Under the pieces are notes generated by a model. It saw only the letters and a program-made list of their open reading frames with translations, did not search any database and was not told the origin of the DNA. Shown here one piece after another: positions 1-6,388 of a stretch of DNA of 7,359 nucleotides; the stretch's first letter is position 1, and every line of letters starts with the position of its first letter. The stretch is from an uncultured Pseudomonadota bacterium (GTDB taxonomy: Bacteria > Pseudomonadota > Gammaproteobacteria > Burkholderiales > Eutrophovitaceae): the NCBI GenBank assembly GCA_937983055.1, contig CALJLA010000129.1, forward strand, positions 1 to 7,359, given 5' to 3'. Made by a program: the position numbers and the translations under genes.

Positions 1-402
1 TGCGGCCGCGGCGCCGCGCGCAGACGCCGGCTCCATCGCCGTTGCCGGCAGTGACGCCAGATGCGGCGGCGGTGCCCTGCGCGGCGCCGGCAGCACCAGC
101 CCCTCGGGCAGCTGAACGATCAGGCTGGCGGCCGGCGGTTCGGTTGCGTGCCCGGCGCCAAGCGGCGGCGGATTGTCGGTGCCAGCCCCGTCGGCGCTTC
201 CGGCATCCTCCACGGCGCCGGCGTCGGGCTGGCGATCGCTGCCGGCGGCTGGCTGCAACGCTGCCTGCGTGGCGGCGTGCGCGCCCAGTTCGAGCGCGAA
301 CAGCGCGTCGAATCCGCCCGACGGGGCGGCGTTGCCGGCAGCGGCTGCGGGGCGGGCGGCGGACGCGGCCGTCGCCAGCGAGGGCAGGTGAATGATGCTC
401 AT
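1..402 (-). CDS. fliK: FliK, flagellar hook-length control protein (N-terminal part, cut by window edge)
   Basis: An open frame of 134 codons with no stop runs from an ATG at 402 to the window edge, so the C-terminus is missing. FliK is the secreted molecular ruler that ends hook export by acting on the FlhB switch. The visible part begins MSIIHLPSLA and soon has FDALFALELG (about residues 31-40). It then becomes an Ala/Pro/Gly-rich, low-complexity stretch, as expected for the poorly conserved, disordered N-terminal half of FliK. The conserved C-terminal domain lies outside, so the call rests mainly on position: it is the last visible gene of fliFGHIJ, 28 bp after fliJ, where fliK sits in enteric and many other operons. 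The start is well supported by GAGGAG six bases upstream. The gene is confidently real; the name is likely but not proven by sequence. Confidence 0.82.
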   Translation of the reverse strand, partial: MSIIHLPSLATAASAARPAAAAGNAAPSGGFDALFALELGAHAATQAALQPAAGSDRQPDAGAVEDAGSADGAGTDNPPPLGAGHATEPPAASLIVQLPEGLVLPAPRRAPPPHLASLPATAMEPASARGAAAA

Positions 403-408
403 CGGTCG

Positions 409-414
409 CTCCTC
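409..414 (-). promoter_or_regulatory. Ribosome binding site of fliK
   Basis: On the minus strand GAGGAG lies six bases before the ATG at 402. It is the best Shine-Dalgarno sequence in the fliF-fliK operon. It fixes the fliK start and suggests independent, efficient initiation rather than coupling to fliJ. Confidence 0.75.
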
Positions 415-430
415 GGGAATCCCATGTCTA

Positions 431-880
431 TCAATCGGCCGTCCTGGCGCGCCGGTGCGCGCTGGCGGCGTGCTCGTCCAGCTGTTTCTGTTCCTGCTTG
501 CGCTCGGCATGCTGCTGCTGCTCGCGCTCCCGGCTCGCCAGCACGTCGAAGGATTTGAGCTTCTGCTGCTGGAGCTGCCACTCGGCCATGCCGGCGCGCG
601 AGCGCGACTCCGCCTGGCCCACCGCCTCGCGCTGCTGCGCCAGGGCGCGCTCGAGCTTGGCGATGAAGGCCTGGAAGTTGCGAAGTTCCGCCGGGCCGAT
701 GCCGGCGGCCAGGGCGCGCTCGAGTTTCTGTTCGTACTCGACCCGGCACTGTTCGAGCATCGCCAGCGTCTGGCGGGCCTGGGCCTCCAGGGACTTCAAC
801 TCGGCCAGCCGGGCGGCGGCCTGGTCGCTGCGCTGTTGCGCGAGGTCGCGTACCGGCTGCAGGGAAAAATTGCGGCTCAT
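431..880 (-). CDS. fliJ: FliJ, flagellar export chaperone / ATPase stalk protein
   Basis: The protein has 149 residues, close to the usual length of about 147. FliJ is the cytoplasmic coiled-coil stalk that sits in the FliI hexamer and contacts the export gate protein FlhA. The sequence is almost wholly helical, rich in Gln, Ala, Glu and Arg with heptad-like spacing, and has no membrane segment. It begins with the FliJ-like FSLQPVRDLAQQR. From memory of the Salmonella protein, the FlhA-contacting positions L42, Y49, F72, L76 and A79 are all present here at the same numbers (in MLEQCRVEYEQKL and FQAFIAKLERAL), while 45 (Cys) and 83 (Gln) differ. The gene lies 23 bp after fliI and 28 bp before fliK. 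The upstream sequence CCGGATAACGCCGC gives only a weak ribosome binding site, so translation may depend on fliI. Confidence 0.93.
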   Translation of the reverse strand: MSRNFSLQPVRDLAQQRSDQAAARLAELKSLEAQARQTLAMLEQCRVEYEQKLERALAAGIGPAELRNFQAFIAKLERALAQQREAVGQAESRSRAGMAEWQLQQQKLKSFDVLASREREQQQHAERKQEQKQLDEHAASAHRRARTAD

Positions 881-903
881 GCGGCGTTATCCGGGGCAGC
901 GAT

Positions 904-2325
904 TCAAGCGGTCGGCTGGAAGATGCCGGCGAGGCTGCCGAGGCTGGCGGCATAGTCCTCGCGGCGGTGCATGTCCTGGCGCAGAAACGCCTCGATCGCC
1001 GGCAGGCGCTGCATCGCTTCGTCGAGCAGCGGGTCGTTGCCCGCCACGTACGCGCCGACGTTGATCAGGTCGCGCGAGCGCTGGTAGCGCGAGTACAGTG
1101 CCTTGACCCGCCGCGCCGCCTCGAGCTGTTCCGGCGGCGCGACCGCCGGCATCACCCGCGAAATCGACGCCTCGATATCGATTGCCGGGTAATGTCCCGC
1201 CTCCGCCAGGTGGCGCGAGAGAACGATATGGCCGTCGAGGATCGCGCGTGCGGCGTCGGCGATCGGGTCCTGCGGATCGTCGCCCTCGGTCAGCACGGTG
1301 TAAAAGGCGGTGATCGAGCCGCCGCCGGACGGTCCGTTGCCGGTGCGTTCCACCAGCGCCGGCAGCTTGGCGAATACCGAAGGCGGATAGCCCTTGGTGG
1401 CGGGCGGCTCGCCGATCGCCAGCGCGATTTCGCGGCTGGCCATCGCATAGCGGGTGAGCGAGTCCATGATGAGCAGCACGTTCTTGCCCTGGTCGCGGAA
1501 ATATTCCGCGATCGCGGTGGCATAGGCGGCGCCCTGGATGCGCATCAGCGGCGAGGTGTCGGCCGGCGCCGCCACCACCACCGAGCGAGTGAGCCCGTCG
1601 GCTCCGAGGATCTGCTCGATGAATTCCTTGACCTCGCGGCCGCGCTCGCCGATCAGCCCGACCACGGTGACGTCGGCGGTGGTGTAGCGCGCCATCATGC
1701 CGAGCAGCACCGACTTGCCGACGCCCGAGCCGGCAAACAGGCCCATGCGCTGGCCGCGCCCGACGGTGAGCAGCGCGTTAAGCGTGCGCACGCCCACGTC
1801 CAGCACTTCGGAAATCGGCTGGCGCTCGAGCGGGTTGTAGGGGCGGCCGTGCAGCGGCTGGGAATGATCGGTGCCCAGCGGGCCGAGACGGTCGAGCGGG
1901 CGGCCGGCGCCGTCCAGCACGCGCCCAAGCAGCTGCACGCCCACCGGCACATGCTTGCCGCGATCGGTGGCGCGCCGGCGCGGCGGTGAAATTTCGCCCA
2001 GGCGCGGCGTTTCCAGCCGGTGGCCCTGCGCGATCACCCGTGCCCCGGGCGTCAGCCCGTAGACATCGTGCGACGGCATCAGGAACAGCCGGTCGCCGGC
2101 AAAGCCGACGACCTCGGCATCCACGCTGTTGCCGTTCGGCAGCTGCACCACGCAGGTGCTGCCTACCGGCAGCTTGAGTCCCGAGGCTTCCATCACCAGC
2201 CCCGCGACCCGGGTGAGATAGCCGCTGGTTTCGGTGGACTGCACACCGTCCACCCGGCGCTCGCACTGGTTGAGCCAGTCGCGAAAGCGCGCGGGGCGGG
2301 GCGACGCTGCGTCAGCCATTGTCAT
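904..2325 (-). CDS. fliI: FliI, flagellum-specific export ATPase
   Basis: FliI is the hexameric, F1-like ATPase that hydrolyses ATP to load substrates into the flagellar export gate. Counting from the ATG at 2325 (473 residues), Walker A GSGVGKS is near 199-205, IGERGREV holding the expected catalytic Glu is near 225-232, and Walker B LLIMD ends near 288. The ATPase alpha/beta signature PAIDIEASIS is at about 380-389. GYPPSVFAKLPALVERTG, typical of type III ATPases, is also present. An Arg-rich loop, SPPRRRATDRGKHVP, follows the N-terminal beta-barrel. The frame also allows a GTG at 2334 and an ATG at 2319. The ATG at 2325 overlaps the fliH end by 14 bp and the one at 2319 by 8 bp; no strong Shine-Dalgarno sequence decides between them, and coupling to fliH is likely. 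Identity is certain; the start is uncertain by a few codons. Confidence 0.97.
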   Translation of the reverse strand: MTMADAASPRPARFRDWLNQCERRVDGVQSTETSGYLTRVAGLVMEASGLKLPVGSTCVVQLPNGNSVDAEVVGFAGDRLFLMPSHDVYGLTPGARVIAQGHRLETPRLGEISPPRRRATDRGKHVPVGVQLLGRVLDGAGRPLDRLGPLGTDHSQPLHGRPYNPLERQPISEVLDVGVRTLNALLTVGRGQRMGLFAGSGVGKSVLLGMMARYTTADVTVVGLIGERGREVKEFIEQILGADGLTRSVVVAAPADTSPLMRIQGAAYATAIAEYFRDQGKNVLLIMDSLTRYAMASREIALAIGEPPATKGYPPSVFAKLPALVERTGNGPSGGGSITAFYTVLTEGDDPQDPIADAARAILDGHIVLSRHLAEAGHYPAIDIEASISRVMPAVAPPEQLEAARRVKALYSRYQRSRDLINVGAYVAGNDPLLDEAMQRLPAIEAFLRQDMHRREDYAASLGSLAGIFQPTA

Positions 2326-2956
2326 GGCCAGCACCGGACGCCGCAGGCGGCAGCCAGGCGTCGTCGCGGCCGATGCTGGCCAGCACCCGTTGCCAGCGCG
2401 TTTCCAGGGTGGCGTCGATCTCGCCCAGCCCGGTGCGCACGCGGCCGCCGCCGCGGGTGAGAGCGGGGTCTTCCACCAGCTGCCAGGCGCCGCCCTGCAG
2501 CAAATCGGGCGCGTGCTCGCGCACCAGGCGGGCGTCGTCCGGATGCAGCACGATGCGGCGGTGGCTGCCCTGCGCGCTGATTTCCGCGATCGCTTCGCGC
2601 AGCACCGGCAACAGCAGCTCGGGCCGCGCGTCGAGCGCGCTCATCAGCACCCTGCGCGCAACCGAAACCGACAGCGACAACAGGTTTTCCGCGAGCGATT
2701 CGTCGAGCGTGGTCAGATCGCGGTCGAGCGCCGCAACCAGCCCGGCGAGGCGGGCGGCTTCCGCCTGCGCACGCGCCGCGCCGTCGCGGTAGCCGGCCTC
2801 GAAGCCCTCGCGCTGCGCATCGCGCTGCATGTCCTCGAGCTGCTGCGCGGTGGGCAGCTGCACGCCGCGCACCGAGCGGCCGCCGGACAGCGAATCCATC
2901 TCCCAGCGCTCCCAGGCGGTGAGGGATTCCTTCGGAATGACGTTGGATTGACTCAT
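2312..2956 (-). CDS. fliH: FliH, negative regulator / stator of the FliI ATPase
   Basis: The protein has 214 residues. FliH dimers bind FliI, keep its activity in check and bring it to FlhA and the C ring. The N-terminus NVIPKESLTAWERWEMDSL carries two Trp, W15 and W18, spaced like the Salmonella W7/W10 pair that anchors FliH to FlhA. A glycine-spaced helix, GFEAGYRDG, at 51-59 is the shortened FliH GxxxG segment. The C-terminal domain has GGGRVRTGLGEIDATLETRW (169-188), a hallmark of the FliH/YscL family. The start at 2956 is the only reasonable one because NVIPKE must be included. Yet there is no visible Shine-Dalgarno sequence: the DNA before it is a heptad repeat array. The 3' end overlaps fliI, which suggests coupled translation of the two partners. 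Confidence 0.95.
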   Translation of the reverse strand: MSQSNVIPKESLTAWERWEMDSLSGGRSVRGVQLPTAQQLEDMQRDAQREGFEAGYRDGAARAQAEAARLAGLVAALDRDLTTLDESLAENLLSLSVSVARRVLMSALDARPELLLPVLREAIAEISAQGSHRRIVLHPDDARLVREHAPDLLQGGAWQLVEDPALTRGGGRVRTGLGEIDATLETRWQRVLASIGRDDAWLPPAASGAGHDNG

Positions 2957-2963
2957 ACAGGTC

Positions 2964-3059
2964 AGGTGCCAGGCACTAGGCGCCAGGCGCCAGGAAAAAT
3001 TCTCGGCCCAAGGCGCCGCACGACAGCCTGGAGCCTAGAGCCTCGAGCCTCGAGCCTCG
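2964..3059. repeat. Paired, inverted heptad-repeat arms between fliG and fliH
   Basis: The left arm (2964-2991) has four 7-bp units: AGGTGCC, AGGCACT, AGGCGCC, AGGCGCC. The right arm (3025-3059) has five units of the reverse-complement type: AGCCTGG, AGCCTAG, then AGCCTCG three times. About 33 bp without the repeat separates them. Bases 2971-2988 match the reverse complement of 3026-3043 at 16 of 18 positions, so the transcript could fold into a stem-loop. The locus fills nearly all of the 107-bp gap between fliG and fliH, in an operon whose other junctions overlap or are under 30 bp. It looks like an insertion or expansion within the operon. Confidence 0.85.
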
Positions 3060-3063
3060 ATGA

Positions 3064-4062
3064 TTAGACATAGGCGTCATCGCCCTTGCCGCCGAGCGCG
3101 AGCTGGCCTTCGTCGGCGAGGCGCCGGGCAACCTTGAGGATTTCCTTCTGCTCGGCCTCTACCTCGGACAGGCGCACCGGTCCTTTTGCCTCGAGGTCTT
3201 CGCGCAGCATGTCGGCGGCGCGGCCGGACATGTTCTTGAAAATCTTCTCGCGCAGCTCTTCCGAGGCGCCCTTCAGCGCCACGATCAGCGACTCGGACTG
3301 CACTTCGCGCAGCAGCGTCTGGATGCCGCGGTCGTCGACGCCGAGCAGGGTCTCGAACACGAACATCTGATCGACGATCTTCTGCGCAAGGTCGGCGTCG
3401 TACTCCCGAATCGAGTCGACGATCGCGGTCTCGGCCGCGCCGGGCAGGAAATTCAGCATCTCGGCGGCGGTCTGCACGCCGCCCATGGTGGCTTTCTTCA
3501 TTCCGTTGCCGGGCCCCGACAGCAGCTTGGCCAGCACGTCGTTGAGTTCCTTCAGCGCGTTCGGCTGGATGCCATCGAGGGTCGCGATGCGCAGCACCAC
3601 GTCGTTGCGCAGCGCTTCGCTGAAGTGGCCCAGGATCTCGCCCGCCTGGTCGCGGTCGAGGTGCACCAGAATGGTGGCGATGATCTGCGGATGCTCGTTG
3701 CGGATCAGGTCGGCGACCGACGGCGAGTCCATCCACTTCAGTCCGTCGATGCCGCTGGTGTCGCCGGCGTGCAGGATGCGGTCGATCAGGCCGGCTGCCT
3801 TCTCGTCGCCAAGCGCCTTGTTGAGCACCGTCTTCAGGTACTCGCCGGGCGCCGCGCCCACCGGGCTGTGTTCGCGTGCCGCGCTGTGGAAGGATTCGAG
3901 CACCCCGCCAATCGCCTCGCGCGAAACGTTCTTGAGCTGCGCCATCGCCTGGCTCAGCTTCTGCACCTCGCGCGGGCCGAGGTGACGAAATACCTCGGCG
4001 GCGCTTTCCTCGCCCAGCGACAGCAGCAGTATCGCGCTGCGCTGCAGCCCGTCAGCGCTCAT
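3064..4062 (-). CDS. fliG: FliG, flagellar motor switch / rotor protein
   Basis: The protein has 332 residues, nearly the E. coli length. FliG forms the rotor ring on FliF and is the surface against which MotA generates torque. The N-terminal domain (about 1-100) should bind FliF. The middle domain has the EHPQ motif at 123-126, followed by the GG hinge at 194-195. The C-terminal domain has MFVFE at 233-237. The charged torque residues known in E. coli as K264, R281, D288, D289 and R297 occur here at identical numbers as K264, R281, E288, D289 and R297, a charge-conserving change only at 288. The last residues, DDAYV, resemble the enteric EDTYV tail. The ATG at 4062 lies inside fliF (11-bp overlap) with GGTGA three bases upstream, so coupling with fliF is likely. 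Confidence 0.98.
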   Translation of the reverse strand: MSADGLQRSAILLLSLGEESAAEVFRHLGPREVQKLSQAMAQLKNVSREAIGGVLESFHSAAREHSPVGAAPGEYLKTVLNKALGDEKAAGLIDRILHAGDTSGIDGLKWMDSPSVADLIRNEHPQIIATILVHLDRDQAGEILGHFSEALRNDVVLRIATLDGIQPNALKELNDVLAKLLSGPGNGMKKATMGGVQTAAEMLNFLPGAAETAIVDSIREYDADLAQKIVDQMFVFETLLGVDDRGIQTLLREVQSESLIVALKGASEELREKIFKNMSGRAADMLREDLEAKGPVRLSEVEAEQKEILKVARRLADEGQLALGGKGDDAYV

Positions 4063-5671
4063 TGCTCACCCAGTTCTTGACGATGCCGGCAACCAGCTTC
4101 GGCTCCTGCCTGGCGAGCTGCTTGGCCGCATCCAGGTCGCGGTCGAAGCGGGGCTGTCCCGGGGGCAGTGAGACCGCGTCGCTGTCCGGCGGCAGCATCG
4201 CCGGCGCTGCGCCGGCGGGCGCCACCAGCAGGTTCTGGAACATCGGGCGCAGCACCTTCATGAACACGAACAGCACCACCAGCGCGATCAGCAGGTTCTT
4301 GCCCACCGACAACGCGGTTGCGATCACGCCCGGCTGCTTCCAGAGCGGCACCGCCTCCGGCGCCACCGGCTCCTCGCCGGTGAACGGCGCGTTGGCCACG
4401 GTGACCGAATCGCCGCGCCCTTCGTTGAAACCCATCGCCTGGCGCACCAGATTCTCGATCTGCTTCATCTCGGCCTCGCCGCGCGGGTCGTAGACCGGCC
4501 GGCCTTCCGGACCGATCGAGCGCTTGTGGTTGACCACCACTGCCACCGACAGGCGCTTGATCGAGCCGGTGGGCTGGCGGATATGGCGCACCGTCTTGTC
4601 CACCTCGTAAGTGATGGAGGAATCCTTCTGCGAGCTCGAGGGCGCTCCGCCCTGGGCGGCGGCCTGCGCCTGCGCCGGTTGCCCGCCGGTGATCGGCGCC
4701 GCCGCCGGTGCGGGCGGTTGATTGGAATAGGCGCCCGGCACGCCGCCGCTAGGCAGGCCGCCTTCGGCGCGTTGCGCCTCGCTGGTCTGCGCAGCGCGCA
4801 CCGCGCCATCGCCGTTCTGGTTCGGGCGATACAGTTCTTCGGCGGCCTCGGTCTGCGAGAAATCGACGTCGGCGGTGACCTGGGCGCGCACGTTCGTGGC
4901 ACCGACCACCGGCTCGAGAATGGTTTCGATGCGCTGCATGAAGCCGCGCTCGATCTCTTTCACATAGCGCAGCTGGCCGGGGTCGAGGCCGTTGTCGCCG
5001 GCGCCGGTGGACGACAGCAGCAGGCCGTTCTGGTCCACCACGGTCACGTTCTTGACCGGAAGCCCGGGCACGCTGGAGGAGACCAGGTGCACGATCGCGC
5101 TGACCTGGCCCGGCTCGAGCGCGCGCGCCGGATGCATGTTGAGCAGCACCGAGGCCGAGGGCTTCTGCGACTCGCGCATGAATACCGACGGCTTGGGAAT
5201 GGCGAGATGCACGCGCGCCGAGTCGACTGCCGCGAGGGACTGGATCGAACGCGCCAGTTCGCCCTCGAGCGCACGCTGGTAGTTGACCTGCTCGAGAAAC
5301 TGGCTGGTGCCGAGGCTCGACTTTTCCATCAGCTCGAAGCCGGCGGCGCTGCCCCGCGGCAGGCCCTGGCTGGCGAGCCGCAGCCGGGTGTCGTGCACCT
5401 TGTCGGCCGGCACCATGATGGCGCCGCCGCCCTCGGCGAACTTGTAGGGCACGTTCATCTGGGTGAGCGCGGCGACGATCTCTCCGCCGTCGCGGTCCGG
5501 GACGCTGGCGAACAACACCCGATAGTCGGGCGTCTGTCCCCAGAGCCAGGCGCCGGCGGCCAGCGCCACCGCGGTGGCTGCCGCCAGCATGAGCCCGAGC
5601 CCCTGGCGGACGGCGGGGTGTCCGAGTTGTTGAAGCGGGACCGGTAGTCCCGCGCTGCCTGCCTGTGCCAT
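4052..5671 (-). CDS. fliF: FliF, flagellar MS-ring protein
   Basis: FliF is the inner-membrane protein whose 30-odd copies make the MS ring that houses the export gate and carries FliG. From the ATG at 5671 it has 539 residues. The first membrane helix is about 24-45, followed by QTPDYRVLF and the ring-building motifs RBM1 and RBM2 to about 205 (FLEQVNYQRALEGELARSI, SARVHLAIPKPSVF). RBM3 is split by the long beta-collar insertion, here with a Pro/Ala/Gln-rich stretch at about 305-350. A second membrane helix lies at about 450-472. The C-terminal tail ending IVKNWVSNE binds FliG. The frame extends four codons upstream to a TTG at 5683, but AGAGG is only one base from that TTG, so the ATG, with GGA about seven bases before it, is the better start. 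It is the first gene of the fliFGHIJK run. Confidence 0.97.
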   Translation of the reverse strand: MAQAGSAGLPVPLQQLGHPAVRQGLGLMLAAATAVALAAGAWLWGQTPDYRVLFASVPDRDGGEIVAALTQMNVPYKFAEGGGAIMVPADKVHDTRLRLASQGLPRGSAAGFELMEKSSLGTSQFLEQVNYQRALEGELARSIQSLAAVDSARVHLAIPKPSVFMRESQKPSASVLLNMHPARALEPGQVSAIVHLVSSSVPGLPVKNVTVVDQNGLLLSSTGAGDNGLDPGQLRYVKEIERGFMQRIETILEPVVGATNVRAQVTADVDFSQTEAAEELYRPNQNGDGAVRAAQTSEAQRAEGGLPSGGVPGAYSNQPPAPAAAPITGGQPAQAQAAAQGGAPSSSQKDSSITYEVDKTVRHIRQPTGSIKRLSVAVVVNHKRSIGPEGRPVYDPRGEAEMKQIENLVRQAMGFNEGRGDSVTVANAPFTGEEPVAPEAVPLWKQPGVIATALSVGKNLLIALVVLFVFMKVLRPMFQNLLVAPAGAAPAMLPPDSDAVSLPPGQPRFDRDLDAAKQLARQEPKLVAGIVKNWVSNER

Positions 5672-5880
5672 GACCTGATCCAAGCCTCTATTGGTATTGC
5701 CAGGGATTGGGGTGGGCGCCGCATGCTGCGGACGCTTTCCTTCGCCTGCGGATTATCCGAACCGCGGCGGCCGGCAAAGGCGCGAACAGGCGGGCTTTTG
5801 GGCGTCTTTTCGGGGCAGGGGCCCGCTTGCGCGCGCGTTATCGTGCTGCCCGATAGCGTTGAAAATCCGGGAGAAAGCAA
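5672..5880. promoter_or_regulatory. Divergent fliF/fliE intergenic region
   Basis: This 209-bp region lies between the divergent starts of fliF and fliE and must hold, or lead to, the promoters of both unless fliF has one further inside fliE. I checked it by eye on both strands for sigma-54 sites (GG and GC twelve bases apart) and sigma-28 sites (TAAA with GCCGATAA) and found no convincing match. Partial sigma-28 -10 resemblances exist: CCCGATAG near 5850 on the plus strand and TCGGATAA on the minus strand near 5753-5760, both without a TAAA box. A small dyad, TATCG (5839-5843) and CGATA (5851-5855), lies near fliE. Assigning this as regulatory is inference from position. Confidence 0.5.
5869..5875 (+). 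promoter_or_regulatory. Ribosome binding site of fliE
   Basis: GGGAGAA ends five bases before the ATG at 5881. It is a good Shine-Dalgarno sequence that fixes the fliE start. Confidence 0.7.
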
Positions 5881-6210
5881 ATGGACCGCAGTGCGATCGA
5901 TTCGGTGCTGTCGCAGCTGAGAGCGGTGCAGGCGGCCGCCAGCGGGCGGCCCGCGGCCACGCCGGCGCCGGGCGTCAGGGTGGCTGAAGGCTCGTTCGGG
6001 AATGCTCTTAAATCCGCCATCGACCAGGTGAACAACACCCAGCAGACCGCCCAGAAAATGGCCCAGGCGTTCGAGCTGGGCACCACCGACGTCAGCCTGC
6101 ATGAGGTGATGGTGCAGATGGCCAAGGCCAACGTCTCCTTTCAGACCATGATCCAAGTGAGGAACCGGCTTGTGTCGGCCTACCAGGACATGATGAATAT
6201 GCAGGTTTAA
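5881..6210 (+). CDS. fliE: FliE, MS-ring to rod junction protein
   Basis: The protein has 109 residues, the usual FliE size (about 104-115). FliE is an early export substrate that joins the FliF ring and export gate to the proximal rod. The N-terminal third is a variable Ala/Pro-rich region. The conserved C-terminal half has FGNALKSAIDQVNNTQQTAQ (about 39-58), then DVSLHEVMVQMAKANVSFQ and the closing VRNRLVSAYQDMMNMQV, all typical of the family. No signal peptide is expected, because the protein leaves through the type III apparatus. It stands alone on the plus strand, divergent from fliF as in enterics, with its own ribosome binding site and terminator, so it is probably a single-gene transcript. 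Confidence 0.97.
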   Translation: MDRSAIDSVLSQLRAVQAAASGRPAATPAPGVRVAEGSFGNALKSAIDQVNNTQQTAQKMAQAFELGTTDVSLHEVMVQMAKANVSFQTMIQVRNRLVSAYQDMMNMQV

Positions 6211-6214
6211 CGAC

Positions 6215-6280
6215 AGGCTCCAGGCTCCAGGCGCTAGGCTCCAGGCGCTAGGGGCTAGGCGCTAGGCACTAGGCGCTAGA
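6215..6280. repeat. Left heptad array downstream of fliE (nine AGGCNCY units)
   Basis: Nine consecutive 7-bp units run from 6215 to 6277: AGGCTCC twice, AGGCGCT, AGGCTCC, AGGCGCT, AGGGGCT, AGGCGCT, AGGCACT, AGGCGCT, followed by AGA. The first four bases are nearly invariant (one AGGG) and the last three vary among TCC, GCT and ACT. The array begins five bases after the fliE stop and lies between it and the likely terminator. It forms an inverted pair with the array at 6389-6425. Confidence 0.9.
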
Positions 6281-6287
6281 TGATGGA

Positions 6288-6312
6288 TGCGCGCGAAGCG
6301 CGCAGTTCTTTT
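6288..6312 (+). terminator. Rho-independent terminator of fliE
   Basis: TGCGCGC (6288-6294) and GCGCGCA (6298-6304) form a perfect 7-bp, nearly all-GC stem with a GAA loop. GTTCTTTT follows at 6305-6312 as the U-rich tract. The orientation fits termination of fliE. No T tract is seen on the other strand, so it should not terminate ycgR. The short U tract, interrupted by a C, keeps this short of certain. Confidence 0.7.
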
Positions 6313-6388
6313 GTCTGAATCGAGTTGCTTGCAACCAGCATTGCGTTCCGCAGAGTCCCCGTCTCGGCGCACCGCTCCGATCCCCTCC

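Noticed and set aside
61..955. Plus-strand open frames opposite fliK and fliJ
   Set aside because: Their compositions are Arg/Ala-rich, and the minus-strand frames carry a strong ribosome binding site and FliJ family residues.
967..1989. Long open frame (340 codons) on the plus strand, antisense to fliI
   Set aside because: It lies wholly antisense to fliI, with the same His/Arg-rich shadow composition. No ribosome binding site or independent context supports it.
2234..3067. Open frame (277 codons) on the plus strand across fliH and the repeat locus
   Set aside because: It is mostly antisense to fliH, and its end reads through the heptad array as repetitive residues. It is a shadow, not a gene.
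4526..5647. Long open frame (373 codons) on the plus strand, antisense to fliF
   Set aside because: It lies wholly within fliF, whose domains are clear. The translation is Arg/His/Gly-rich and resembles nothing known, as expected from the antisense frame of a GC-rich gene.
5816..5830. Sigma-54-like GGGGCCCGCTTGC before fliE
   Set aside because: The GG and GC elements are one base too close for a sigma-54 promoter, and the TGGCAC half is poor.
5839..5855. TATCG-N7-CGATA dyad as an operator
   Set aside because: Arms of only 5 bp in a GC-rich intergenic region can arise by chance. It is noted in the intergenic entry but not called as a site.
6324..6335. GTTGC-TT-GCAAC small hairpin between the repeat arms
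   Set aside because: The 5-bp arms with a 2-base spacer are too tight to fold well, and no T tract follows. Probably chance.
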